Origin: UBA4782 sp034429195
Lineage (GTDB): Bacteria > Chloroflexota > Anaerolineae > Anaerolineales > Anaerolineaceae
Reading direction: 5' to 3'
DNA: 64,000 nt
Assembly: GCA_034429195.1 (NCBI GenBank)
Contig: DAOUGQ010000016.1
Coordinates: 1 to 64,000 of the forward strand
Positions within the stretch are counted from its first letter, which is position 1. The number at the start of each line of letters is the position of its first letter. Below, piece by piece: positions 1-15,000 of this stretch. Position numbers and translations under genes: made by a program. Under the pieces are notes generated by a model that was not told the DNA's origin, did not search any database, and saw nothing but the letters and a program-made list of their open reading frames with translations.

Positions 1-2
1 CG

Positions 3-3000
3 ATCGATGATGCGAATGGGAATACCATGCAGGTGACGGGGATTGCGACGATCGACCTGTTTGGGTTTGTGAGTGTGAGTGGTACGTTTGGGGTGGAGAA
101 GAAGAGTGGGCAGAGCGTAAAACTTTCTACTGGTGCAACTGTATCTGTTAATCTCCTTACTATTGGTCTTGCTAATGTAGATGCTTTCTTTGGCTTTGGT
201 GCTGGAACTGATGATGCAATGGGATTCCAACTCCAGGATGTTGATTTCGCTATAACATTATTCAGTGAAATTGGTGGTTCTTTACGAAAATGGACAAGCG
301 TAAAAGGAAATGTTGAATCTGCTGCTTTTGTTGGATTCACAGGATTAGGATTAACTGTTTCAAGTTTAGGAATCGAAATTAACAAAAAAGCAGCAGATAA
401 TTCCATTATTGATTATTCAACAAATCCACTTATTGTTACTGTAGGACCAGAAGATACTGTTACATTTGACATGCCTGGAAAATCTGGCGAACTAATGCGT
501 GCTTATGGCACGATTACCATTGATATCACCGACTTTGTCTCAATTACTGGTAGTTTTGGATTTGAGAAGAGAACAACAGAAACCACTTCAACTATGTTGA
601 TTGGTGCTGCAGGTATTTCCACTTTCTTTGGATCACCTGACGGAACAATGGGTGTACGAATTAAAGACGCTGGCTTTGGAATGGTTTTGATCAAGGCAGC
701 GGGTGGCAATAAGTATGCCTTGAATGCAACGGGTTCTGCCGAACTGGTTGGGTTCGAAGACATTCTTCAATTGAGTGGCACATTATCTGTACGAGTAAAT
801 AACTCAGGATCCATCGTTCACGAAGATATTCAAGTTGGCCCCGATACTTTTGTTCCAGTGTACTTCACCACGACTGCCAATGTTATGGGAATTTATGGCA
901 GTGCAATGTTACAGATTGTGGATTTTGTAGCCATTTCAGGAAACTTTGGTTTTGAAAAACAGGTTTCTGGTACAGTAACAAAATTATTGATCGGTGCTAC
1001 TGATATTGCCATCTTCCTAGGTGTGGATGCTGGAACTCCAGATGCGATTGGTATTCAGGTAAGCGATGCTGACCTGGGTCTGGTTCTATATAAGAATGGT
1101 ACTGCTGCATCCACTTATGCATTGAGTGCAGATGGTACTGCCACTTTGGTAGGTCTCGATGGATTACAGATCAGCGGTTCATTGGGTGTTAAGATCAACC
1201 AGACCGGTCGAACAGTGGATGAAGTTGTTCATACCGAGAACGGTGATATTCCAGTCAAATTTACAACAGCAGAAAATATCAAAATCTTCAGCGGAAGTAT
1301 CACTCTGGCTGTAACAGGAATATTTACATTATCGGGCTCTGTATCTGCGACGATCAAAGCTAACGGAACTGTTTTGATGGATATCCCGGATATGTCGCTG
1401 TCAATCAGTGTTGGTGGCGAAGAGATGTTCAATATCGCTGCAGCAGCACGATTCAGCATTAGCAAAGTGGATGGCTTCAAACTTCTCGATATGCGTGTGA
1501 CGAACTTTACCTTTATGGGTATAGATGGTGGAAGCCCGACACCCAATTACACCGGAACAGCAGTCGATATTTTCAAACAGTCTCTTCCCACGACCACACC
1601 TGTTGCAGGCAGTAAACCTGATGCCAATCTCGATTATCCAATCAATGCTGGTGAGATCGATGCTACAGTCCTTAACAACAAGAAATATATTGATATTATC
1701 TATAATGATTATTCTGGTTTAGGTTTGAATCTGGCATCGATCACTGACGAAGCACCTGAATTTACCATCACTGGTGTTGGCGTCGGTGACGCTGTAATTG
1801 CCCAGGTCGAACAAATTGCGTCTACTACTTTCAGATATTACTTTACCGATAAAGATCCCAGCAATACGATCGGATTGTTCCGAGCTGGTATTGTGAAGAT
1901 TCAATTCATCGCTGGTTCATGGGAAGATAAGAGTGGCCAATCAAATGTTCTTGAAACAGAATCTTTCACTGTAGTAGCCGGTACTGCAGCAACCACAAAG
2001 ACCATTCCACTGGGTCCAATTTCGCTGGAAGGTCCATCAATCGGTCTGGAAAACTTCCAATTCAAGATGCTTAAAGACGAAAATGGAACACTGATTGGCC
2101 CCCAACTATTGGTCATGGTTGCAATTGGGCTTGATAAGGCATCCCTGAATTTTGGATCCAGCCAGGGAACCAGCGGAATAAAGAGTGAATTAACCAGCAT
2201 CAAAGGCGCATTTCAAATTGCTGTGACATTAGATATGGCAAACCTGTTTGCCATGCCTGATATCAGCGACACGGGTAAGTTCGCTTTCTCTGTAGGAACT
2301 TTGCTTGTTGAAATACCAAACACTTTGACAGTGACTGGCACGTCCATCAATGTGAAATATGATCCCAATGGCGCCGCAGACCAGGAAATTGTTAAAGTTC
2401 AAAGTCTGGCTATTACCATCATCCCAATCAACCTGAAAGGTACTTTGGAACCGTATACCCGCAAAGATGGAACAATCGTTCCTGGGTTGAGTATTAGAGC
2501 AAATGGATTTGGATTGGGTAGTGCAGCGCTGCAATATACAGGTGAATTGAATTTTGGCACTATATTGAAATTGAACGGTGTAAAAGCTGGTGTATCCGAT
2601 TTCCAGATCACATTTGGCGAAACCCTGGCGTTCAATGGCGAAGTATTCATAGCAGCTGACAGTGCGTTACTATTCCCTGGAAGCTCATTCTCTTTCAGCA
2701 TAACCGATGGACCCGATGTTGGCCTTGAAGCGGTTCGTGCCACATTAACATTCACCGCTGGTGTACCTGATGGTTTCAAATTTAAAGCTGACCAATTCTC
2801 CTTCAAATTTGCTAGCGTTATTACTGTTTTTGGTAGCAACATCTACATCAATACGAATGCAGCATCCGATGAAGTTGTGGCTTCATTTACATCTCTGGGA
2901 GCAACCATTTCAGCAGGACCTTTGCAGGTAGCTGGTGAAATGCGTAACTTTGCTTTCCTGGGTGATGGCTCTTTCCAAACACGAGCAGGATTTGGTGTCT

Positions 3001-6000
3001 TTATTGATGTCAATGCGTTGACTGGTGCATCTGTTGGGTGGCCAAGTTGGATGCCAATCCGAATCACTGAAGTTGGTATTGAGTGGCCTAATATCGAAAA
3101 TGATCCTTCGAATTTTGTTTTGACGTTATCTGCAGCCGTAACTGGCTTGTATGGTCTGCCTTTTGAGTTTACCGGTGCGATCGACGGCATTAAAATTGAT
3201 CTAGGTTTACTGGCTGACGGCAAATTCCCAATCATTGACATTGCATCAATAGCAGTGGGTATAAAAGGGAATGCTTTTGGTGGTACGATCCAGGCTTCGT
3301 TGATCGGTGGCATTCTACGGGTGGATTCCAATGGAAATATGATCCCATCGACTGATTCCACTACACCTATCGCTGATCGCATCTTCTTTATGGGTGTTGA
3401 AGGTGGCTTCATGATCCCCGGTGTTGGCGGAGGATTTAATATACGATTTGCGCTCTCTGAATTGGGACCATTAAGCGTATCTATTACCGCTTCTGTTCCA
3501 GGCGGTATTCTGCTCGAACCTATAAGCGGTTTGTCGATTAATGATTTCAGTGGTGGTGTTGAGTTCTTTAAGAGCCTGCCTTCGATTACTGATCCTACAA
3601 AGCTTCGTTCGATCCTATACCCGGCAAGTAACGCCATAACACCCGATATATGGCTTGAGACTGTGAAGCAGCAAGTTGTTAAACAATATAAAGCCATTCA
3701 AGCTAACCCGAACCAAGAAGGTTTCGTCGCCGCGTTAACTTCTCCAATGATCATTTATGGAAGTGGGAAGATTTATACAATTTACGCTTCAAAGTCTTCT
3801 TTCAATGGTGAGATCCAATTCCAGCTAAGTACTGATGGAAAATTCCTGGCAAAAGGTATCCTGTATTTTGCCAATGATATGCTCAGCCTTTCAGCATCAC
3901 TTTACGCTGACCTCTCTAAGATTGCTGAAGGCAGTGCAACCATTCTGTTCCTGGCTGATATTCCCGACCAATTCCGATTCCTGGTTGTTTCTGGCAAATT
4001 CCAGATGGGCTTTGTGGGTGCAGATGGAAAACCCGTCGAATTCACTACTATTGAACCTTCTGCTGTTCCAACAGCCAATCTGGTTTCGCCAGTATCTGGT
4101 AGCTCTATCAGTTTGAATACCTTAAATTCACAACAATACATTGATATTGAATTCCTGCCCAGTGATGGAGCTGAACTGACATTATCTAGTATTGATGGTG
4201 ATGAATTCACACTCTCTGGTGCAGCAGCATCAGGTGTCACTTTGACACCTGGTGCACCAACCCTGGTTGCTGGCACTACTAGCACATACCGTTACACATT
4301 TAGCGGTCTGTTCACAAAAGGTGAAGTTCAGGTAATCTTCAATTCTGGAAGCTGGACGGACTCGAAATCATTCAATAATGTGGGAGAAACAGAAACCTTT
4401 ACTCTGGCAGTACCATCAGCAAGCATTACAGCACCAGAGGATGGAAAGAGTATCAGTAATTCTGCCATCAACAGCAGCGGGTATATCACTGTTCGCTTTG
4501 ATCTACCCACAGATACCACACTGGACGTAACAACGATCAATGGAGATGAGCTTCTTCTAACAGGCGATGGAGTTGGAACGGTGGTGTTGGGTACCCCGGT
4601 GATGGTTGATGGCACGACCTATCGATACAGTTTTACTGGCCGTTTCTCTGCAGGTCAGGTTACGGTAAAAATTGTTGAAGGTTCTTTCAAAGATTCTGCT
4701 GGCACTACAAACCAAGAAGTCAACCAAAGCTTCCTGGTATATGGAACAACTGCAAATCTGACTGATCCAGTTGCTGATTCTGCTATTGATGTAGCCACGA
4801 TCAACAACCGCGGTTATCTGGATATTACTTTTATTACAACCGGTACTGCGATTATCGATACCTCAACAATTAATGGTGATGAAATTACACTTTCTGGTTC
4901 TGGTGTGAATAACGTTGTTCTCAGCGGCACCGCCACACTGGTGTCTGGCAACCGGTATCGATATACATTCACTGGCACCTTCACACCTGGTACTCTCACA
5001 GTAACTTTTGTTTCAGGAAGCTGGGCAGATGATCAGGGCAATTCGGCAGTTGCTGATTCTCAAACCGTTACGATAGCTGGTCCAACAGCTGTCCTTTCTG
5101 GTGGTCTGGAAAAACCCACCGTTGGCTTAAGCATTATCAATGGGAAACAGTACATAGATGTGAGTTACCGGGCTACCTATGGCGCATATCTGAATCTGGA
5201 AACGATAGATGGGAATGAGTTCATTTTATCTGGAACAGGCGCTGCAGGGATCTCAAATATAGGTGCACCGACTCTGGTTGATGCAACTACCAATACCTAT
5301 CGTTATCAAATTACCGGCAGTTTCGTTAATGGTCCTGTTGTGGTTACTTTTGTTGCCGGTAGTTTTGGAGATAGCGCTGGATATTCAAATATTGAGTCAT
5401 CTGCAACATTTACATTGGTTTCACCCACTGCAGATTTATACTCTCCAGTGTTTAAAGATTCAGTATTTTATGATGATCTCAACCAGGTGGGATACATTTT
5501 TGTCACCTTCAATGACCCAACTGGTTCAGGTATCGATATCAGCACCCTGGACGGAGATGAAATATTCCTATCTGGCCCAGGCATTGCTGGAACAGATGCA
5601 GTTCACCTGGTTTCAGGTGCTCCAACATCAGCCGAAGATCTACGCGCTCTACTTGGTTTATCCGCCAATGCCTATCTCCCAGCGAACACATATGGATATC
5701 AGTTCATTGGTAAATTTGTACAGGGTGCAGTAGGTGTTCAATTCAATGAAGGTAGTTTTGCGACAAACAGTGGCGCGACCAACCAGGAAGAAAAAGAAGG
5801 TTTCACTGTCATAGGACAGGCAACAACTTTCCAGATCATTATCGGGGGCTCCGTTGCTTACTTTGTTCCATTTATCAATACGGAATTATTTGCCATTGAA
5901 GGTGAAGCAAGCCTCACAACTGAAATATCTGAATCAACAGCGCGATTCATTCTGGAAGCATCTGGTTCGATGCGGATGATCTATCTGGGCACGATCGCTT

Positions 6001-9000
6001 CTGCAGCAGGAAAATTTGTTTTATCTATCCCTGATAGTGGAGCTCCGGAGCTGTGGGGTGTCATTAACCTTGAGACGAATTTCGAAAAGCTGCTTGCTCT
6101 TGGTGTTGACCTGGATGTCTTTGCTGAATTGCATTTGAATACTACAAGTGAAACCAAGATCGAGACTCTTGAATTGCCAGTACTCCAGGCTACATATAAA
6201 GACGAATATAAGGTCAGCCTGGATTCTGCCTTGTTCCCATTGGAACTGGTTCCTGAGTTTACAGACAAGCATCTGGCTCTAAATACCACTGGTACACTCA
6301 ATGTCACCGTATTAGAAGCAGGTGTGAAGTGGCAGGTTATTGATCAGGATGGAAACACCTACATTCTGGAAGTAACAACCAATTCTGCTGGTGTGAAGAA
6401 ATTTGCTGTATCCCAGGTAAAGCAATATACGCTTAAACCTGAATCCTTTACCATTGAAGCAGCCGGGAAACTTGTTTTGGGGAAACCTAATTCAAGTAAG
6501 ACAGCGATTGAAACTGAATTTGCCCGTCTGAGTGGTGTTTTCTCAATGGAGATCAATGAAGAAGGATTACAGATATTCGCTGCGGGTGAATTCCATATAG
6601 GGCCCGAATCGGTCACAGTCTTTGACCTGACCGCTGTAGGTCTTATTGTTGTGAACAATAAGGGTTTTGCTGCCAATCTGGAGATCACCCGTGATGTTGA
6701 AATGGGCAGTTTGATCGATTTCAATGCTTCATTCAATATTGTCACGAATATAACTGAAACTGACATTGAATTTAAAATTTCTGATCGCTTCTTGCAGGAT
6801 GGATATTTATCCGATCGGTTCATTAGCAATTTGCAGTTGGGTACCGGCGATTGGTTGTTAGATTTCACCGATGATGCGAGCAACGCAACGAGAAACGCTC
6901 TAAACAACAGCTTGCTATCCGCTGCCCTTTTGACTGCCATTTTGGGCGCTGGCGTAACATTAAGAGAAGATGCCGCTGTAAAAGTCATATACAAGGGCTC
7001 TCGCTGGGAAGTTACGGATGTTGCTGGTAATGAATACATCGTTCAGGTTAATTCAAGCGGTAAATTAGCTGTTTACAAGTCTTTGGGCAGGCAATATCTG
7101 AGGATTAGCGCTGGAACCCCGTTGATCGATGGTTCTGTGGACGTACCGCAGGCATATATCGTCATCATGGGTACTGGTAAACTGACGTTTGTCGATGCTT
7201 TCTACTTTGATGGTCTTTTCCGGATCGAATTATCCGAAACTAATCTTATCATGCGTATGGAAGGAGCTCTTGCGCTCAAGATCGCTGATACCACAATCAT
7301 GAGTGGTACTTCGACCGGTGAATTGCGGATCAATGCTGAAGGCCTCGTGGGATATCTGGACTTTACTGTTGGTATAGGGTTACCGGATACAGCTGGTTTC
7401 GGATTACGTGGAAAATATCAACTGGAAGTCAATACTACCAGCAGTAACCAGATCATCAAGCGTTTCAAACTGGATGCCAATGGCAATGCGATAGTAGAAA
7501 ATGGCGAGTTTGTTCGTGAAGATTACACTATCGCACCTCAGTCTGTAAGGTTGTATATGGGTGGGGCATTAATCCTTGGAGAAGGTGTCCTTGAGATTAT
7601 TGGCTCCATTGAGTTCTCCGCTGGAGCTAACGAAGTCGCATTGGTATTCGATGCAAAAGTAACCATTCTGGGGGTTGAATTTGGGGTATTGGGTGCAGGT
7701 GCAATAGTTATTTCACCTTCATTTGGTCTGGCTCTGGATATCGCATTGACATTGGCTGCTAATTTCAATGTTGGCAGTATAGGACTTGATATTGATGGTG
7801 CTTTCCGATTGAGAATAAACACAACTGGTAGCGTCATCACTACCATTGGAAGCAAAACACTGGATACGCCTTTACCTGCAGGCCCTTATTTCAAGTTATC
7901 CGTTACCAGTAAAACTGATCCAGGTCAGGCTGCTTCTGTAACCTTGTCACTTGGTGTCAGTGTATCCTTTACAGCATTTTTGAGCATAGAGTTTCGACGC
8001 GACGCTGGAGATCTCATTCTTGATGTTGTTTTGAAAGATATCGGCATCACGATTGATGGCAAGAGTAATACTTTCGCTGAAGGTGTCATGCGCATCAGTA
8101 GTGATGGTGTAGTCGTAGCTGCCAGAATTGGCACTGGTGATGATCCTAAGGTATATGACCTGTCAGGTGGCGGGCATTCTATAGCATTGTCGATTATTGC
8201 GAACATCTCCCTGGAGATCAATACAACCGGGCAGGCAGTCACTATCGAAGATTTCAGCTTTGCTGCTGGAAAGTACGCAAGGTTTGGTGGAGCAGGTTCA
8301 TTAAAGCTGACTTTTGATAATAAAGTGCTATTTGAGATATACGGTTCCATATCCATTACTGTTGGCGAGGAATTTGATGAAATTACGGTAATCGGAAGAA
8401 TGAATGTCGGACCTCTGGGTGCCTTCATCGTTGATGGCCGTCTTTTGATCACCCATTCTGGCGACAATAAAGGATTGCTGCTTGCTTTACAGATAGCTTT
8501 AGATGGCGATACCGATACGATCGAAGCTGCAGGTTTCTCACTGAAAGCTTGGTTCCAGCTTGAGATCAACCTGACTAATATCGATCAAACCATCACTCGT
8601 GCAGCCATTGACGCAAGTGGAAATATCGTCAAAGATGGTGATGGTAACATTGTTTACCAAAATATAATTATTCAACCCTGGACAGTACGGGTTTTTGCAG
8701 CCGGTGTTATGAGAATAACTGGATTCCTCGATTTAGTGGGAGGATTCGAGTTCTCATTTGTGCCACCCGACCTGGTGATTAACTTCATTGCCAATGTTAA
8801 TATTCTTGGGGTAACTTTCTCAGCGTTGGGAGGCGGCGGACTTTATTTTGGTGAAAATGGTGGATTAGCCTTTGCTCTTCAGCTTTCTGTTATCTCAGGC
8901 ACTGCGTTTGGTGACTACTTACAATTCTCAGGCAATTTCGATATACAGGTGAATACGACCAGTATTACCCGGTCATTTGGTTTATTTGGTAATACTGTTG

Positions 9001-12000
9001 ATATTGATCCGTATACTTTTATGGTCCATATCAGTGGCAGTATGGTGGCGATGAATGTCATCACCATCCAGGGTGAATTCTTTATGCAGATCAGCCCTGC
9101 AGGTTTTGAAATTGAAGTTCTGGGTATCGTAGATATTCCATTATTTGGTTCACTGAATGTGGCTGGAAGTATGAGCCTTACTTCTGCAGGGCTGGTTGCC
9201 AGCCTACAGATTGGTGGAGGCACTTCTCAAACACTTGCTGCGGCAGGATTGACGTTCACTGGTTATTTGCAATTGGAGATTAATACTACCGATAGCGAAG
9301 CAACCATTCAAAGGCTTTTAATCAACAAGCGTACGGGTGTGATCTCAGGCTTTGAAGAGGGAAGGATTGCAGCTCAAACAGTACGCCTGGTTATCGGTGG
9401 CAAATTGAAAGTTGGACCATTTGAAATCTCTGGTCAATTTGACATTCTCATCAACAGCGTACAGATGGCGATCAACTTCAATGCATTTCTCTCATTAGGC
9501 GGGTTTGGAGAATTCAATGTAATTGGCGGCGCTATTTTGAACGTCAATCCAGGTTACTTCGCCATGTACCTGGGATTGGGTGCTAATGTAATCGATTTTG
9601 ATGTTGTCAGTGTTTCAGGCAACTTCTACCTCTGGATCAACACTGATTCTGAAGCGCATGATGTAAATGGAATAACCGTTGCTGGTAATACTTTCAAGGT
9701 TACTGTAGATGGAAAAATTAAGCTATGGCTGTTTGAAGCCAATGCCACATTCAGAATTGGTGTTGAAAACGGTATCTTCGAGCTATATGTTGATGTCTGG
9801 ATCGATTTCTTCAGGTTTGTTAATGTTCATGTCACCGGAGAGATTCACTCAGATGGATGGTTCTACATTCACGGTAGTGTTTCAGTAAATATAGATTTAT
9901 GTGTCTTTGTTCTCAAAGGCGGATTTGAACTCACAATATCCAGTGATGGGTTATCAGGACGCGCCTGGGGTGAGGTTGATCTGGTCATTCCCATGTTCTG
10001 GCCTTTTGATGACATTGAGATCACACTGGCTGGAGTAGAAGGAACATTTGAATTCAAGAAGACAGGTATCCATCTGGGAATTAAGATCACAGTATTGGGT
10101 ATCACCTTCAAAGGTTCAATCGATTGGTCATGGGATAGCCCAATAATAGCGACACAGATTGGAAGTGTATTACGTCTAAACATGGGTGTAGACGCCAGCG
10201 CTCGCGGTGATCATTGGGACGACGATAATGAAGAGTCTTATATCATTACCCATGTAGATGGAACAGTTGGCAATGAAACTGTGATGGTATCTGCCATGGG
10301 CTTTACAAAGACTTTCACTGGTATTTCAAAGATTCTGGTGAATGGAGCTGGTTTGGGTAATGACTATATCATGGTCAAGAGCGGAGTTCTTGCTGATGTA
10401 GAAATCCATGGAGGTGTCGGTGATGATGGCATTTTCAACATGGGTAGCGGTAAGTCATTACTCTATGGCGATGATGGTGATGACCAGCTTACGTCTGCAA
10501 CCTCAAAATGTGAAATTTATGGTGGAGAAGGAAACGATACGATCCGCTGTGGTGGGGATGGTGCAAATACTATTTACGGTGGAGCTGGAGATGATACAAT
10601 CTCTGCACAGGGAAATGGAAACAATACTGTATATGGTGATGATGGTACCGACACGATTACAACAGGTGGTGGGGCTGATCTGATCTATGGAGGCTACGGT
10701 CTCGATACAATCAATGCTGGCGATGGAGATAATGTCATATATGGTGAAGGTGGAAACGATACCATCACCTCTGGTATTGGGAATGATAAGATCTATGGTG
10801 GTGATAATGATGACACCATTCATGCTGGAGCGGGTGACGACATAATTGATGGTGGTGTGGGATTGGATACCATCTATGGTGAGGATGGCAACGATACTAT
10901 AACCGGTGGGTTGCATAATGATACCATTTATGGTGGTAACGGAAACGATGTCATTTATGGCGGAAGTGGGAATGATGTAATTGATGGCAGCGCTGGAAAT
11001 GACATCATTTATGGTGAAGATGGAGCCGATACTATTGAAAGCGGTAAAGGTGACGATACGATCTATGGCGGTACTGGTGCCGATGCGATCAATACGCTTG
11101 GTGGTGAAGGTTCCAAGTATCTTTATGGGGAAGCGGACAACGACATATTCCGGGGCGGATCTGGGAACGATACCTACTTTTTTGTTGGTGAATGGGGTCA
11201 AGACAAGGTTACGGATATCAGTGGAACGGATACCTTCAACTTTACAACAGTCAACTTCAAATTGAAGTTCTTCATCTGCAATTCTACCGAAGGTGCTTGC
11301 AACTATACTGGCGGAGATGGAGTTTATGTTCTGTCGATCTCTGGAAAGCAAACAGTCACCTTAACAGGAAACACTGTCGAAAATTTGATCGGTGGTACAG
11401 CAGATGATACCTTCCTGTTCACCAATGGAGCTACTTTGGTAGGTGGAACCGGAACCATCAATGGATTTGGTGGAAGCGCAGATCTCCTGGATTATTCACG
11501 CTATACAACTGACGTAACGGTAACCCTCGAAAGTGCTGCAACTGGATTGGCCTTTGTCACCAATATTGAAAATGTAACCGGTGGTACAGGAAATGACACT
11601 ATTACCGGAAATGCCAGCAGTAATGTCCTGTTTGGTGGTCTGGGTGGTAACGATACACTGATCGGTTTAGGTGGAAATGATTACTATACCTTTGTTGAAG
11701 GTTGGGGTAACGATATTGTTCTGGAAGCTACCAACGGCGGTTCTGACACAATTAACTTCTATGGTCAAACAGGAGACACCTTTGCAGCTGGAGCAGTGCT
11801 ACCGGTTTTAGGTGACCTGGATATCATGCTAAGTAATACTGGCACCTACGATATTGCGATTGATCTGACAACAGCAGGAAATAGCCTGTACTTCTCTGCA
11901 CATCAAATTGAAACCATTATCGGCGGTAAAGGAAGAGATTCCCTCTATACTTTGGACCAAGACAGCACCTTCCAATTGGATGGCGTGATAGTTGATACTG

Positions 12001-15000
12001 ATCCTGGTTTCAACACCCTGGCAGCACCTGTAATGGTGGGCGCAACAGATCGAAATTCCTATTATGCCAGCGGCTTCAACTACAGCCTGGAATTCATGAA
12101 TTTCGAACGCATCTATGCAGGCAATCGAAACGATGTCATTATTGTAGTTGAATCAGTTCAACGGTATATCATTCGAGCGGGCGCAGGTGACGATACGCTG
12201 GTCATGAAGAATAGCGCCCAGATTGGTGGAGCACTGATCGCTGGTCAAATGCCGTTCTTTGATGGACAGGGTGGTATCGATACATTGGATTACAGCGACT
12301 TTACCATTTCTGTAACGGTAGATCTGAGCCAGGGTATCGCCACTGCCATCAATGAAGGATACCTGAACAGTGTAGTCAATGTTGAAAATGTGATTGGTGG
12401 TAAAGCAGTTGACATAATTTATGGTGATCAGGGCAATAACGTGATCGTTGTAGGTGATAGCAATGACACTGTAGCTGGTTTGGAAGGTAACGACACGTAT
12501 GTATTTACGAATAATTCTGGGTCGATCATCATTATTGAAGAGCTCAATGGCGGAAACGATACTCTTGATTTTTCGCGTGTCACTATTTCATTGACTTTCT
12601 ATCTCAATGGAACCAGTTTAGTGGTCAGTGGTGCTGGTATTTCCATTACTCACAGTGGCGATAACATTGAGAATCTGATCGGTTCACAAGGTGATGATGA
12701 ATTCATTTTTGCGAATAGTGTTACTTTACGTGGGTATATTGATGGTCAGGGTGGCATCGATCGCCTGAATTTTGCAGCATATACCACTCGACTGGATCTG
12801 TACCTGGATGTCGTTGCAACCATCAATGGTTTCGATGGAACAGTGGCACCGGTGATGGGCGGTTTCTTCAATATGGATGCATTCACCGGAACTGCTGCAC
12901 TTAATGACAGTCTTTTCGGTTATGATGCCAACGCCAGATGGATCCTGGATGGAAATGACCGCTTCATCAGCACAAATACTGCTTACTTCACTGGGTTTGA
13001 GATCCTGCAAGGCGGCAGTGGAATTGATATCTTCGACATTTTTGGTAATCGTACCTATCACCTGCTGCGGGGTGGTCCAGGGAATGATATTCTGAACATG
13101 AACAGCCATGCCACGTTGACCTTCACCACATTTGAAAGTGTGATCGGTCATATTGATGGTCAAAATGGCTCGAATACCATTGTTTACACCAACTTTACAG
13201 CTTCTGAACCGGTGATTATCAACCTGCCTGCAGATCAAACGACGGGTCTTTTCAATGCAAACCCGGGGAATGTAGGTGCGCTGGTGAACTTTGAAAACGG
13301 CATTGGTGGCCCTGGTAATGATACATTGATCGCCTCAACAGCTGATAATACGCTGGATGGTGGAGATGGTGATGATACATACTTCTTTGATGACAACACC
13401 GGAACAGATACCATCACCGATCCATCTGGATTTGATACTTTCAACTTCCTGGAAGTCTCCATTTCATTGACCTTCACATTGGGAAGTGTATACGCTGATG
13501 GAACAAATATCCGGGTGATCCATACCGGCAATAACATCGAACACCTTATTGGGACTCCTTATGATGACGTCTTCGTCTTTAGCAGCAATGGTGTGACATT
13601 AGCTGGTGGTACTGGCACGATTGATGGTGCTGGTGGCATCAACACAATTGATTACTCAAAATATACCAGTCCGGTTATTGTTAATCTGATCACTGGAGAA
13701 GCAACTGGGACCAGCGGAATTACCAATATACGTAATGTCATTGGCGGTACTAGTGGCGATACGATCACCGGAGATAGTTTGAACAATGTCATTCGCGGCA
13801 ATGGTGGAAATGACACGATCGATGGCGGTCCTGGCATTGATACACTGGATGAAAGCAATGCAGTAGTTTCCATCTCTATTGACTTGAGTACAACCTCACC
13901 TCAAGATTCGGGACGTGGTACAGTTGTTTATAGAAATCTTGAAAATGTGATCACCGGTAGTGGAAATGATGTGATCACCAGTGATGGTTCAGATAATATC
14001 CTGCGCGGGAATGCTGGTAATGATACTTACTACTTCAAAGACGCCTGGGGATTCGATGCCATCGTGGACAGCGAAGGTCTGGATACCATTGATTTCAGCA
14101 ATGCAATAACCGGAGTTGTATTCAACCTGGGATCATATGAAATTGTCAACGGAATCAACAAGGTCGTTTACCTGGGTATCGAGAATATTTATGGCAGCGC
14201 GGGGAATGATACATTCAATATTACTGGTTCTTTGACCCATACTTTGCGTGGTGGAGCTGGAAATGACACTTTCGTCTTTGAAGATGGTGCCTCATTAACC
14301 GGCACGATTGATGGGCAGTCTGGTGTAGATACATTAGACTTCAGCCAGGATACAACTGTTCGCAATGTCACGTTAACATCTATAGGTACGACTGATGGAT
14401 TCAATGGAACAGATGCAGGTATTTCCAGCGGATTTTTGAATGTTGATGCCCTTGTTGCCAATCAATCAGCAGGGAATACACTTCATGTCAATACACTGAC
14501 CAATACCTGGACTTTTGATAGTACCAACAGCGTTACATCAAGTAGCCAATCTTTAACATTTGCTAATTTCGATACCCTCTATGGCAGCACGGGTGCTGAT
14601 ACCTTTAATTTTGTAAATAATGGCTCTTTTACCGGTATGATCGATGGACAGGGTGGAACCGATATTTTGAGTTTTGCCAATTACTTGACAGCCCGTGTGA
14701 TCACCTTGATATCTATTGGCAGTATCGATGGATTTAACTTGATTATTGAGGGTCTCGAAACCATCTTCCACAATATTAATACTCTGGTGGGCAGCAGATT
14801 CACAGATACCTTGAAGAGCCTCAACGCAGCTGCTATATGGCTGATCCAGGGTACAATCAACGTTTATACAAGCATCAATTCACTCACTTTTGAAGCAATA
14901 GAAGCTTTGATTGGTGGTGATCTTGCTGATACCTTCCGGTTCACTATAGGCGCGATCTTCAACGGTACCCTGAATGGTAGTTCTGGTATTGATACGATTG

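Noticed and set aside
2843..3697. 284-codon antisense frame on the minus strand inside the giant gene
   Set aside because: It is a shadow of the coding bias of the plus-strand gene. No Shine-Dalgarno and no known motif. Many similar antisense frames run along the gene.
10503..11351. 282-codon antisense frame opposite the RTX block
   Set aside because: Low-complexity repeat of Ile/Asn/Thr-rich units mirroring the RTX nonapeptides on the other strand. Typical artefact.
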